DNA from: Paracoccaceae bacterium
GTDB lineage: Bacteria > Pseudomonadota > Alphaproteobacteria > Rhodobacterales > Rhodobacteraceae
Direction: 5' to 3'
NCBI GenBank assembly: GCA_021767525.1
Contig: JAASTF010000139.1
Location: forward strand, 1 to 7,781
Length of the DNA: 7,781 nucleotides
Shown: piece after piece, positions 1 through 5,801 of the stretch
Position numbering within the stretch: the first letter of the stretch is position 1
How the letters are laid out: each line of letters opens with the position of its first letter
Notes under the pieces: generated by a model
Databases searched by the model: none
What the model was told of the DNA's origin: nothing
Seen by the model: only the letters and a program-made list of their open reading frames with translations
Translations under genes and position numbers: made by a program

Positions 1-1
1 C

Positions 2-487
2 ATCTTTCCACCGTCACGCGGCGAAACCGTCACCGTGGCCCCCGGCGCGGGCGTGATCTTCAACCGCGTGTTTTACCGCAAAGACCTCTATCGCCCTGAT
101 TTCATGGCGGAATTTCCGGAACGCATCGATCTTCTGGATGCCATGCTGATGGCGCACGAGATGGTCCATGTCTGGCAATGGCAAAACCGCGACCGCACCA
201 AATATCATCCGCTCAAAGGCGCGGGCGAGCACGCCGGCAACCCCGATCCGTACCTCTTTGACGTTGAAAACACGGCAAATTTTCTCGACTACGGATACGA
301 ACAGCAAGGCGCCATTGTCGAAGAATATGTCTGCTGCCGCCTGCTCGACCCCGACGCGCCGCGCACCAAACGCCTGCGCGCGATGATCGGCGCCGAAATG
401 CCCATCGAGGGGCTCGACCGCGCCATCAGCCGCCCCCAAGTGCGCCTGCCCTGGCAAGGCGCTGAAACCAAAGGGATTTGTCGCTAA
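2..487 (+). CDS. Putative zinc-metallopeptidase-like protein (HExxH), 5' end cut off
   Basis: The open frame enters from the left edge and ends at TAA; 161 residues are visible. A GTG at 35 is in frame, but the frame stays open upstream of it, so the true start probably lies outside the window. The visible part has an HEMVH zinc-binding signature (residues 52-56) followed by WQWQ, then about 45 residues later the segment EQQGAIVEEY (100-109). The HExxH-VWQ plus EQQxxIVExY arrangement resembles the zincin-like domain of DUF4157/Vgr-related proteins, where the second motif could supply the third zinc ligand. That comparison is from memory. Two adjacent cysteines (111-112) follow. No signal peptide can be judged. 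The substrate is unknown, and it may be a non-secreted zincin or a degenerate one. The stop codon interlocks with that of the convergent cytochrome gene. Confidence 0.7.
   Translation: MFPPSRGETVTVAPGAGVIFNRVFYRKDLYRPDFMAEFPERIDLLDAMLMAHEMVHVWQWQNRDRTKYHPLKGAGEHAGNPDPYLFDVENTANFLDYGYEQQGAIVEEYVCCRLLDPDAPRTKRLRAMIGAEMPIEGLDRAISRPQVRLPWQGAETKGICR
484..487. other. Interlocked convergent stop codons (CTAA)
   Basis: The + strand gene ends in TAA at 485-487 and the - strand cytochrome ends in TAG at 486-484, so the two genes overlap tail-to-tail by 4 bp. There is no room for an intergenic terminator, so each transcript must run into the other gene's antisense. Confidence 0.9.
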
Positions 488-888
488 CGCTGGATACTTT
501 CCAGGTAGACCATCAACGCCGCCAGGGGCCGCGGCACCGGCGACAACTGCCCGTCACCCACATCCACCGGCACGGTTTCCCCCCGCAGCAGCAGGCCGAA
601 TTCCGGCATCTCCTCGGTGCGGTCCATGCGGGTGTAGCCATCGATCTGCGACAAGACCTGCGCGCGCGGAAAGTCTCCGCCATTGCGCGCCGAAATCCGC
701 GTCAGATCGGGCGGCGCGGGCTGCAACCCGGCGGCGATATCGCCGCCACCGCGCCCATCCGCCCCGTGGCACAGCGCGCAGTTTTCCACGAACAGAGCCT
801 GCCCCTCGGGCGGCTGCGGCATCTCGGCCACGGCGCAGGCGCCCAATAGCCCGGCGCCCAAACAAAAGCCCGCGATCGCGCGTTTCAT
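484..888 (-). CDS. Lipoprotein class I cytochrome c (third gene of a triple cassette)
   Basis: This encodes a 134-residue mono-heme cytochrome c, expected to carry electrons in the periplasm. The N-terminus has a basic start, a hydrophobic stretch and a lipobox LGAC with Cys18, so it should be a membrane-anchored lipoprotein. The heme-attachment motif CALCH lies at 37-41, with His41 as proximal ligand. Met94 in EEMPEFG is the likely distal ligand, giving a small class I fold. The C-terminal helix ends YLESIQR. The RBS GGGAGG sits 6 nt before the ATG. It lies 20 bp downstream of the second cytochrome gene and shares with its two upstream neighbours the PxDLT, NGGxFPR, IxGY and MPEFG blocks, so it arose by tandem duplication. 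It is most like the first gene (1312-1710). Its partner enzyme is not visible. Confidence 0.93.
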   Translation of the reverse strand: MKRAIAGFCLGAGLLGACAVAEMPQPPEGQALFVENCALCHGADGRGGGDIAAGLQPAPPDLTRISARNGGDFPRAQVLSQIDGYTRMDRTEEMPEFGLLLRGETVPVDVGDGQLSPVPRPLAALMVYLESIQR

Positions 889-908
889 CGCTATCCTCCC
901 TGCCCCGG

Positions 909-1301
909 TTACTTTTGAATAGCCTGCAGGAACACGACCAGATCCGCAATGGTCCGGCTGGTCATCACCGGCTGCCCCGAAGGCAGCTTCAGCGCGGTGT
1001 CGTCGCCCTCGAACAGCTCGCCATAAACCGGCATGTCGCTGCCGTGACTGACCAGCGGATCGCGCCCGTCGATGCGGCGAATGACCCGCAACAGCGGGAA
1101 AACGCCGTCATTCTCTGCCGCAAGCGCCGTCAGGTCCTTGGGCTGCACCAGCAGCGCCGGCGCCATCGGCCCGCCGCCCTGCGCCTCGGCCCCGTGGCAA
1201 GTGGCGCAGCGTTGCAGATAGATCAGCGCGCCCTCGGCCGCGTCTTGCGCCGGCAGGGCCAGCGGCCAAAGGCCGAACAGGGCGGTAAGAAGACGTTTCA
1301 T
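909..1301 (-). CDS. Soluble periplasmic class I cytochrome c (middle gene of a triple cassette)
   Basis: This encodes a 130-residue mono-heme cytochrome c. An N-terminal Sec signal (MKRLLTALFG...ALPA) with likely cleavage after residue 18 lacks a lipobox cysteine, so this member should be free in the periplasm, unlike its two neighbours. CATCH is at 32-36 and the probable axial methionine is Met90 in DMPVYG. I start it at 1301 because AGGAG lies 7 nt before that ATG. An ATG at 1307 is too close to the RBS, and the frame remains open further upstream inside the preceding gene. It has diverged more than its sisters: NDGVFP replaces NGGxFPR, and MPVYG replaces MPEFG. It is translated from the same mRNA as the other two, and its RBS overlaps the stop codon of the upstream gene. 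Confidence 0.92.
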   Translation of the reverse strand: MKRLLTALFGLWPLALPAQDAAEGALIYLQRCATCHGAEAQGGGPMAPALLVQPKDLTALAAENDGVFPLLRVIRRIDGRDPLVSHGSDMPVYGELFEGDDTALKLPSGQPVMTSRTIADLVVFLQAIQK

Positions 1302-1307
1302 GCACAT

Positions 1308-1314
1308 ACTCCTA
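1308..1314 (-). promoter_or_regulatory. Ribosome binding site overlapping the upstream stop codon
   Basis: On the - strand the sequence CTAGGAG joins the TAG stop of the first cytochrome (1314-1312) to the AGGAG of the second. The 7-nt spacing to the ATG at 1301 fixes that start and suggests translational coupling. Confidence 0.7.
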
Positions 1315-1710
1315 GCGTTGCAGGGTTTCGACATAATCGACCAGCGCGACCAGCGCGCGCGGCGTTTCCACCTGTGCCCCGTCGGCAGTGGTGACTGTCA
1401 CGGTGCCGCCATCGAACAGCGGGCCGAATTCGGGCATGATCGCGCTGTGATAGCGCCCCGGATAGCCATAGATCTGCGCCGTCACCGCATCGCGCGGAAA
1501 AACGCCACCATTGGCCAGCGACAGCGCCGTAAGGTCGGCGGGCGGCACCGGCAGATCGGCGGCCACCGGCCCGTCGCCGCGCCCGCCCGCGCCGTGACAG
1601 GTGGCGCAAAGGCTGTCGAAGGTCGCCTGCCCCGGATGCGGCCGTGCTGCGCTGTCCATGCAGCCGGCCAGCGCCAGCGCGGCGCCGATCATCGAAATCG
1701 CGCGGATCAT
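1312..1710 (-). CDS. Lipoprotein class I cytochrome c (first gene of a triple cassette)
   Basis: This encodes a 132-residue mono-heme cytochrome c and is the promoter-proximal gene of the three. A short hydrophobic N-terminus ends in lipobox LAGC, with Cys17 as the lipidated residue. CATCH is at 35-39 and the likely sixth ligand is Met92 in IMPEFG. The family blocks PADLT, NGGVFPR, IYGY and the C-terminal YVETLQR are all present. A strong RBS AGGAGG lies 5 nt before the ATG. The spacing from heme His to axial Met is 53 residues, against 54 and 53 in the two sisters, which supports one common fold. The promoter must lie in the 133-bp region shared with the divergent thioesterase, where an Fnr-type box is centred about 66 bp upstream of the ATG. 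The redox partner is not identifiable here. Confidence 0.93.
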   Translation of the reverse strand: MIRAISMIGAALALAGCMDSAARPHPGQATFDSLCATCHGAGGRGDGPVAADLPVPPADLTALSLANGGVFPRDAVTAQIYGYPGRYHSAIMPEFGPLFDGGTVTVTTADGAQVETPRALVALVDYVETLQR

Positions 1711-1769
1711 GTCTGCCTCCTTTTCCCTGCCCGTGGTCAGAGTGTCGCACCCGCGGCGCCGCCTTTGCC

Positions 1770-1783
1770 TTGATCTGGATCAT
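1770..1783. promoter_or_regulatory. Fnr/Dnr-type operator TTGATCTGGATCAT
   Basis: The 14-mer matches the Crp/Fnr-family consensus TTGAT-N4-ATCAA at 9 of its 10 defined positions. Its centre (1776.5) is 66.5 bp from the cytochrome ATG and 67.5 bp from the thioesterase ATG, so it lies at the midpoint of the divergent region. If it activates from -41.5, transcription would begin about 25 nt before either start codon, a normal leader length. The -10 regions that this predicts (GACACT toward the cytochromes, CATGCT toward the thioesterase) are weak, as activator-dependent promoters often are. The regulator (FnrL, Dnr or another family member) cannot be told from the site. Confidence 0.7.
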
Positions 1784-1843
1784 GGGTGACAAGCGCCCCG
1801 CCCCACGCCATGCTGCGCCCGAACCACCGCGAAGGAGAGGCAG

Positions 1844-2254
1844 ATGACCGTAACCCTGGCCGAGGCCGAACAGATCCTGGACAACGGCTTTGCACCCTGG
1901 GTGCGCGCGCTGGATATCCGCATCGACCGCATCGCCCCCGAGGGCGCCACCTTGTCGATCCCGATCACCGATCAGATCGCCCGGATGGGCGGCATCGTCA
2001 GCGGCCAGGCCCAGGCCACCCTGGCCGACACGGCGATGGTATTCGCCTGCATCGCGCATCTGGGCGAGATGGTGCCCGTGGCCACCACCAACCTTGACAC
2101 CCAGTTCCTGCGCCCCGGCACCGGCGAGCGGCTGCGCTGCGAGGCGCGCGTGGTGCGCGCGGGCAAGGCGCTGATCTTTGCCCGCGCCGATCTGCTGGCC
2201 GAACCGGGCGACAAGCTGATCGCGCAGGCCACCGCGACCTTCTTCAAGCCCTAG
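1844..2254 (+). CDS. PaaI-family hotdog-fold thioesterase
   Basis: This encodes a 136-residue protein of the PaaI/YbgC-like acyl-CoA thioesterase class, the usual size for a single hotdog domain, likely cytoplasmic and multimeric. The central helix reads MGGIVSGQAQATLADTAMVF (48-67), with Asp62 where the family places its catalytic or general-base acid. The strand TTNLDTQFLRP (81-91) is the typical PaaI pattern. The usual HGG preceding the helix is here RMGG, so the conserved His is missing, which may change substrate or activity. RBS AGGAGAGG lies a few bases before the ATG. It is transcribed divergently from the cytochrome operon and could share its Fnr-like box. The acyl-CoA substrate is unknown. 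Confidence 0.88.
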   Translation: MTVTLAEAEQILDNGFAPWVRALDIRIDRIAPEGATLSIPITDQIARMGGIVSGQAQATLADTAMVFACIAHLGEMVPVATTNLDTQFLRPGTGERLRCEARVVRAGKALIFARADLLAEPGDKLIAQATATFFKP

Positions 2255-2323
2255 ATCAGGATCGCCGTATATTCACTTGTTTTTAAGACAGATTACTCGA
2301 TTCCGAACCAGCGAGCACCTGCC

Positions 2324-2767
2324 ATGCAACCGACCCATTTCTACGCCCTGACCATGCTGGCCGCGGGCATCGGCATTCCTGTTCTGGCGGCCCTGAACGC
2401 GCAGCTTGGCACGCGGCTTGGCTCGCCCGTCGCGGCGGCGGTGGTGCTGTTCTGCGTCGCGCTGGCGGCCAGCCTGGCGGTCTTGGCCTGGATGGGCCCG
2501 CGCCCGATTCTGGCGGTGGCGACCGTGCCGCGCCACCTGTTGCTGGCCGGGCTGCTGGTCGCCTTCTATATCCTGTCGATCACCTTCATCGCGCCGCATT
2601 TCGGCGTGGGCAACGCGGTGTTCTTCGTGCTGCTGGGGCAATTGATCAGCGCCGCGCTGATCGATCATTTCGGCCTTTTCGGCGCGCCCGTCAGCCCGCT
2701 GGGCGCAGCCCGGGCGGCCGGCATCGCGCTGATGGCGGCGGGCGTGTTCCTGACCCAGCGGGTCTAG
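2324..2767 (+). CDS. DMT-superfamily DUF606 (YdcZ-like) membrane protein
   Basis: This encodes a 147-residue, strongly hydrophobic protein with about five membrane helices (roughly residues 6-26, 36-56, 68-88, 94-113 and 127-144). The opening pattern GIGIPVLAALNAQLGTRLGS and the length fit the small DUF606/EamA-like (PF04657) half-size transporters, which are thought to work as dimers. The substrate is unknown. The RBS is weak (GCGAG about 8 nt before the ATG). The 69 bp before it is noticeably AT-rich for this genome and contains TATATT at 2268-2273, a possible -10 with no convincing -35. The stop lies 3 bp from the stop of the convergent RTX gene. Confidence 0.88.
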   Translation: MQPTHFYALTMLAAGIGIPVLAALNAQLGTRLGSPVAAAVVLFCVALAASLAVLAWMGPRPILAVATVPRHLLLAGLLVAFYILSITFIAPHFGVGNAVFFVLLGQLISAALIDHFGLFGAPVSPLGAARAAGIALMAAGVFLTQRV

Positions 2768-2773
2768 CCCCTA
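2765..2773. other. Convergent stop codons 3 bp apart
   Basis: The sequence CTAGCCCCTAG carries the + strand TAG (2765-2767) and the - strand TAG (2773-2771) as a perfect short palindrome. No space remains for a terminator between the DMT and RTX genes. Confidence 0.85.
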
Positions 2774-3622
2774 GCTGCCCCCCACCTCGACGATCGAGAT
2801 CAGCCCCGCATCGATTGGTGCTGCGACGCCCAACAGGGTAAAGCTGCTGCCGTTGCTCAGGGTGACCACAAGATTGCCGCCCTGCACCTCTTGGCTGCTG
2901 ACATCGACCGTGCTGCCGGCGGGCACGCGCACCACCAGAACATCCTCGGCGCTGTCGAAATCGGTCACCGTGGCCGCGCCGTCGGGGTCGATCCCCGACA
3001 ACAGCGCAAAAACATCCGCGCCCGCGCCCCCGGTGCCGGTGTCGTTGGCGCCCAGAAACAGCGTGTCATCGCCCAGATCGCCCGTCAGCGTGTCGGCCGC
3101 GCCATCATCGGCCGGGCCCTCGGCGCCGCCGGTCAGGGTGTCGTTGCCCTCGCCGCCCGACAGGCTGTCGATACCCGCGCCCCCGCTCAGGCGGTCGGCC
3201 CCGGCCCCGCCATCGATCACGTCATCGCCGTCTTCGCCCTCCAGGCTGTCATCGCCATCCTCGCCAGAGATGCTATCTTGCCCGACCCCGCCCGCGGCGC
3301 TGTCATTGCCGGCGCCGGCAAGGATCACGTCCTGCCCCGCCCCGCCCGAGATCACGTCGTCGCCCGCCAGCGCGGTGATGCTGTCATCGCCGTCGGTGCC
3401 ATCCAGCGTATCCGCGCCATCGGCCCCGGTCAGGGTGGTCACGTCGCTGCCATCGCTGCCGGTGGTCGTGTCATCGCCGGTGCCCGTCGTGTCATCGCCG
3501 GTGGTGTCGTCGCCGGTATCCGACGTGTCGTCATCCGGCGCGTCATCCGACAGGTTATCAGCCGCAACCAGCAGCATTGGCGCGCCGACCGCCAGCAAAA
3601 CAAGCCATTCCAAACCGAACAT
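2771..3622 (-). CDS. Short RTX (hemolysin-type) calcium-binding protein
   Basis: This encodes 283 residues from the ATG at 3622, which has AGGT 7 nt upstream. An in-frame ATG at 3649 and TTG at 3664 lack an RBS. Residues 1-20 (MFGLEWLVLLAVGAPMLLVA) form one hydrophobic segment. An acidic linker (29-60) repeats GDDTT, and about a dozen GGxGxDxL nonapeptides follow (66-205), including DGDDSLEGEDGDDVIDGGAG (122-141), which form a calcium beta-roll in this family. The C-terminal tail (about 206-283, with VTDFDSAEDVLVV) is the usual conserved end of such proteins. RTX proteins generally leave by type I secretion using a C-terminal signal, but here the N-terminal segment suggests membrane attachment or another route. 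No ABC exporter gene is in the window. It is the last gene of the - strand block, 94 bp after lolD, possibly with its own promoter. Confidence 0.88.
   Translation of the reverse strand: MFGLEWLVLLAVGAPMLLVAADNLSDDAPDDDTSDTGDDTTGDDTTGTGDDTTTGSDGSDVTTLTGADGADTLDGTDGDDSITALAGDDVISGGAGQDVILAGAGNDSAAGGVGQDSISGEDGDDSLEGEDGDDVIDGGAGADRLSGGAGIDSLSGGEGNDTLTGGAEGPADDGAADTLTGDLGDDTLFLGANDTGTGGAGADVFALLSGIDPDGAATVTDFDSAEDVLVVRVPAGSTVDVSSQEVQGGNLVVTLSNGSSFTLLGVAAPIDAGLISIVEVGGS
3468..3536 (-). repeat. 15-bp tandem repeat encoding the GDDTT linker
   Basis: Written on the + strand, GTGTCATCGCCGGTG occurs at 3468-3482 and 3489-3503, with a variant GTGTCGTCGCCGGTA at 3504-3518 and a partial copy at 3525-3536. 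The copies are separated by 0 or 6 bp. They encode the Asp/Thr-rich spacer between the membrane segment and the RTX domain. Such a repeat could vary in copy number without breaking the frame. Confidence 0.75.
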
Positions 3623-3716
3623 CGCAGCACCTTTCACCAGCCTTGCCATCGGTATAGCCGGCAAAGGCGGTCAATTTCGTATAATTTTCGGGAAATTCTG
3701 TGTTTGCGCCGGCCGG
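3623..3716 (-). promoter_or_regulatory. AT-rich spacer between lolD and the RTX gene
   Basis: This 94-bp gap is the most AT-rich stretch on the right side. On the - strand it holds TTATAC (3684-3679) inside GAAAATTATACGAAATTGACC, a plausible -10, with only a weak -35 candidate (CAAACA, 3706-3701). It may provide a separate promoter for the RTX gene. I see no clear U-run terminator for lolD. Confidence 0.3.
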
Positions 3717-4400
3717 TCACCCCGCGCTCAACGCGCCCTTGTCCAGCCGCAAAACCCGGTCCATCCGCCCCGCCAGCGCCAGGTTATGCGTGGCGATCAG
3801 GGCCGACAGCCCGGTGGCGCGCACCAGGTCCATCAGCGCCGCGAACACCGTGTCCGAGGTTTCGGGGTCCAGGTTGCCCGTGGGTTCGTCCGCCAGCAAA
3901 AGGCGCGGCTCGTTCGCCAACGCCCGGCAAAAGGCCACGCGCTGCTGCTCTCCGCCCGACATGGCGGCGGGGCGGTGATCGGCCCGTTCGGCCACGCCCA
4001 CCCGCGCCATCAGGTCCAGCGCGCGCAGTCGCGCCTCGTCCTTGGGCACGCCGCGCGCCAGCTGCGGCAGCACGATGTTTTCCAGCGCGCTGAACTCGGG
4101 CAGCAGGTGGTGGAATTGATAGACGAACCCCACGTCGTTGCGCCGCATGATGGTGCGGCGGCGATCCGACAGGCCCACCGTCTCGTCCCCGCCGATCCTG
4201 ACCGAGCCCGCATCGGGCGTATCCAGCAGCCCCGCGATATGCAGCAGCGTCGACTTCCCCGCCCCCGAGGGCGCGACCAGCGCCACGACCTCGCCCCGGC
4301 CCACGGCCAGGTCGACACCGCGCAACACCTCGACCGCGCCGGGCTTGCCCTTGTTGTAGGTCTTGGTGACGCCCTCCAGCGCCAGAACGGGATCACTCAT
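3717..4400 (-). CDS. lolD: Lipoprotein-releasing ABC transporter, ATPase subunit LolD
   Basis: This 227-residue ATPase of the LolCDE machine powers release of outer-membrane lipoproteins from the inner membrane to the carrier LolA. All ABC elements are present: Walker A APSGAGKST (43-51), Q-loop Gln95 in YQFHHLLPEFSALENI (the last part typical of LolD/MacB), signature MSGGEQQ (147-153), Walker B LLLADE with catalytic Glu172, D-loop GNLD, and switch His205. The first Walker A glycine is Ala43, a substitution I associate with alphaproteobacterial LolD. The length matches the family. Its ATG lies inside the end of lolC (ATGAGTGA overlap), with AGAGG about 9 nt upstream, so translation is likely coupled. 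A MacB-type ATPase is the alternative, but adjacency to lolC argues against it. Confidence 0.96.
   Translation of the reverse strand: MSDPVLALEGVTKTYNKGKPGAVEVLRGVDLAVGRGEVVALVAPSGAGKSTLLHIAGLLDTPDAGSVRIGGDETVGLSDRRRTIMRRNDVGFVYQFHHLLPEFSALENIVLPQLARGVPKDEARLRALDLMARVGVAERADHRPAAMSGGEQQRVAFCRALANEPRLLLADEPTGNLDPETSDTVFAALMDLVRATGLSALIATHNLALAGRMDRVLRLDKGALSAG
4393..4400 (-). other. lolC/lolD 8-nt overlap (ATGAGTGA)
   Basis: On the - strand the ATG of lolD (4400-4398) precedes the TGA of lolC (4395-4393) in a different frame. This fits coupled translation and a fixed ratio of permease and ATPase. Confidence 0.9.
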
Positions 4401-5694
4401 ACCGCAACGCCTCTACCGGGTTCATCCGCGCCGCCCGGCGGGCGGGAAAGATGGTCACGATGAACGACAGGCCCAGCGACAGCGCCACCGCGCTCAGAAC
4501 ATCCGCCAGCTCCAGCTTGGCAGGCAGGTAATAGATGCCGCGAATGGCCGGGTCCCAGGCATTGCCACCCGACAGCCCGTTCACGAAGGCGAAAATCGGA
4601 TCGATATAGACGGCGAACAGGCAACCCAGGATCACACCCAGCGCGGTGCCGATCAGCCCGGTAAAGGCGCCGCAGATGAAAAAGACGCGCAAGACCGCAC
4701 CCTCGGTCAGGCCCATCGTGCGCAAGATGCCGATATCGCGGCCCTTGTTCTTGACCAGCATGATAAGCCCCGAGACGATATTCATCGTCGCGATCAGCAC
4801 CAGCACCGACAGGATCACGAACATCACCCGGTCCTCGATCTCAAGCGCGTTCAGAAACCCGCCCGAGGCATCGCGCCACGTCCAGACCTGCGCCCGCTCG
4901 CCCGCGGCGCGCAGCAGCGGCAGGGTCAGACTATCCACCTCTTCTGGGTTTTCGACCATCACCTCCAACTCGTCGGCCACGCCTTCGCGGTTAAAGAAAA
5001 CCTGCGCCTCTTCGAAGGGCATGTAAACGCGGGTGCGGTCGATATCCCAGCGCCCGGCCGAAAAGATATAAGTGACCGGATAGGCATTCACCCGCGGCTT
5101 GGTGCCGAAAGGCGTTTTCACGCCATTGGGGCTGATGATCTTGACCGTGTCACCGATGCTGACATTCAGCTCGCGCGCCACGCCCGAGCCGATGGCAATG
5201 CCCTGGTCGAAATCGCCCACGTCACCGATATGCCCGTCGCCCTGCCCGATCCGCGGAATGGCGGCCAGGTCGTCGGGGGCGATGCCGAACACCTCGACGC
5301 CCGCATTGTTGCTGCGGGCATTGGCCATGACCTGCCCTTTCACCAGGGGCGCTACGCGGGTCACGCCCGGCACCTCGGCCACGCGGGCGGCCATCTCGGC
5401 ATAATCGGGCAGCGTGCGGTCGATGGCGCCGGTCTGCTCGTCCACCCGGCCCAGGCTGTAGACGGTGACATGGGCATTGGCGCCCAGGATCGTATCGACG
5501 AATTCCGCCCGAAAGCCCGAGCGCACGGCCAGCGTGGCGATCAACGCAAAGACCGCCAGGGTGATCCCGATCAGGCTGATCCAGGTCATGACGCTGACGC
5601 CACCCTCGGCCCGCTTGGCGCGTAGATAGCGCCAGGCGATCATCCATTCGAACGGGGCGAAGGGCGCGGTTTGCTGGGGGCGCGTTTGCGACAC
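4393..5694 (-). CDS. lolC: Lipoprotein-releasing ABC transporter permease LolC/LolE
   Basis: This 433-residue inner-membrane permease has the FtsX/MacB architecture: a cytoplasmic N-terminus with PFEWMIAWRYLRAKR (11-28, strongly conserved in LolC/E), TM1 (34-57), a large periplasmic MacB-like domain (about 60-285), and three C-terminal helices (about 290-313, 336-363 and 397-417). The loop KNKGRDIGILRTMG (315-328) is the cytoplasmic contact with LolD, and the end MNPVEALRYE is the family's usual C-terminus. I chose the GTG at 5694, with GGAG 7 nt upstream. The frame stays open for 62 codons beyond it, but that extension is low-complexity Arg/Gly/Pro and unlike the family. Only one permease gene is seen, so it may act as a homodimer (LolF-like), or a partner lies elsewhere. 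Confidence 0.95.
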   Translation of the reverse strand: MSQTRPQQTAPFAPFEWMIAWRYLRAKRAEGGVSVMTWISLIGITLAVFALIATLAVRSGFRAEFVDTILGANAHVTVYSLGRVDEQTGAIDRTLPDYAEMAARVAEVPGVTRVAPLVKGQVMANARSNNAGVEVFGIAPDDLAAIPRIGQGDGHIGDVGDFDQGIAIGSGVARELNVSIGDTVKIISPNGVKTPFGTKPRVNAYPVTYIFSAGRWDIDRTRVYMPFEEAQVFFNREGVADELEVMVENPEEVDSLTLPLLRAAGERAQVWTWRDASGGFLNALEIEDRVMFVILSVLVLIATMNIVSGLIMLVKNKGRDIGILRTMGLTEGAVLRVFFICGAFTGLIGTALGVILGCLFAVYIDPIFAFVNGLSGGNAWDPAIRGIYYLPAKLELADVLSAVALSLGLSFIVTIFPARRAARMNPVEALRYE

Positions 5695-5763
5695 GTAAGG
5701 GCTCCGGCTGCGAATTGCAGCGCGACCTTGGGGGTTTGGCACGGCAGGGTCAAGCCGCCGCGC

Positions 5764-5788
5764 CGCGCCCGCGGGCCGCTCGGGCGCG
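5764..5788 (-). terminator. GC-rich hairpin after the unrecognised gene
   Basis: CGCGCCCG (5764-5771) and CGGGCGCG (5781-5788) form a perfect 8-bp stem with a 9-nt loop. It begins 14 bp past the stop codon of the gene at 5802-6074 and lies before lolC. No T-run follows on either strand, so it may be a weak terminator, an mRNA-stabilising hairpin, or a chance product of high GC. Confidence 0.35.
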
Positions 5789-5801
5789 ATGTGATGCCGC
5801 G

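Noticed and set aside
1302..1334. Longer start for the middle cytochrome (from 1334 or 1307)
   Set aside because: It would overlap the preceding gene and place the RBS inside or against the start codon. The ATG at 1301 has ideal spacing and gives a clean signal peptide.
1298..2059. 253-codon - strand open frame spanning the divergent promoter and the thioesterase
   Set aside because: It overlaps the first cytochrome in another frame and is antisense to the thioesterase; its residues are Gly/Arg-rich with no motif.
3660..3716. GCCGGC / TTTGCCGGC inverted repeat in the lolD-RTX gap as a lolD terminator
   Set aside because: The arms are about 40 nt apart, imperfect, and not followed by a T-run, so a terminator cannot be supported.
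2853..4463. Very long open frames on the + strand (536 and 400 codons) across the RTX and lolD genes
   Set aside because: They are antisense to two well-supported genes. The composition is Ser/Pro- or Arg/Ala-rich low complexity, created by the GC-rich repeats, with no RBS or recognisable domain.
4363..5625. 420-codon + strand open frame opposite lolC
   Set aside because: It is a His/Arg/Gln-rich mirror of a confidently assigned permease with no domain features; a shadow of high third-position GC.
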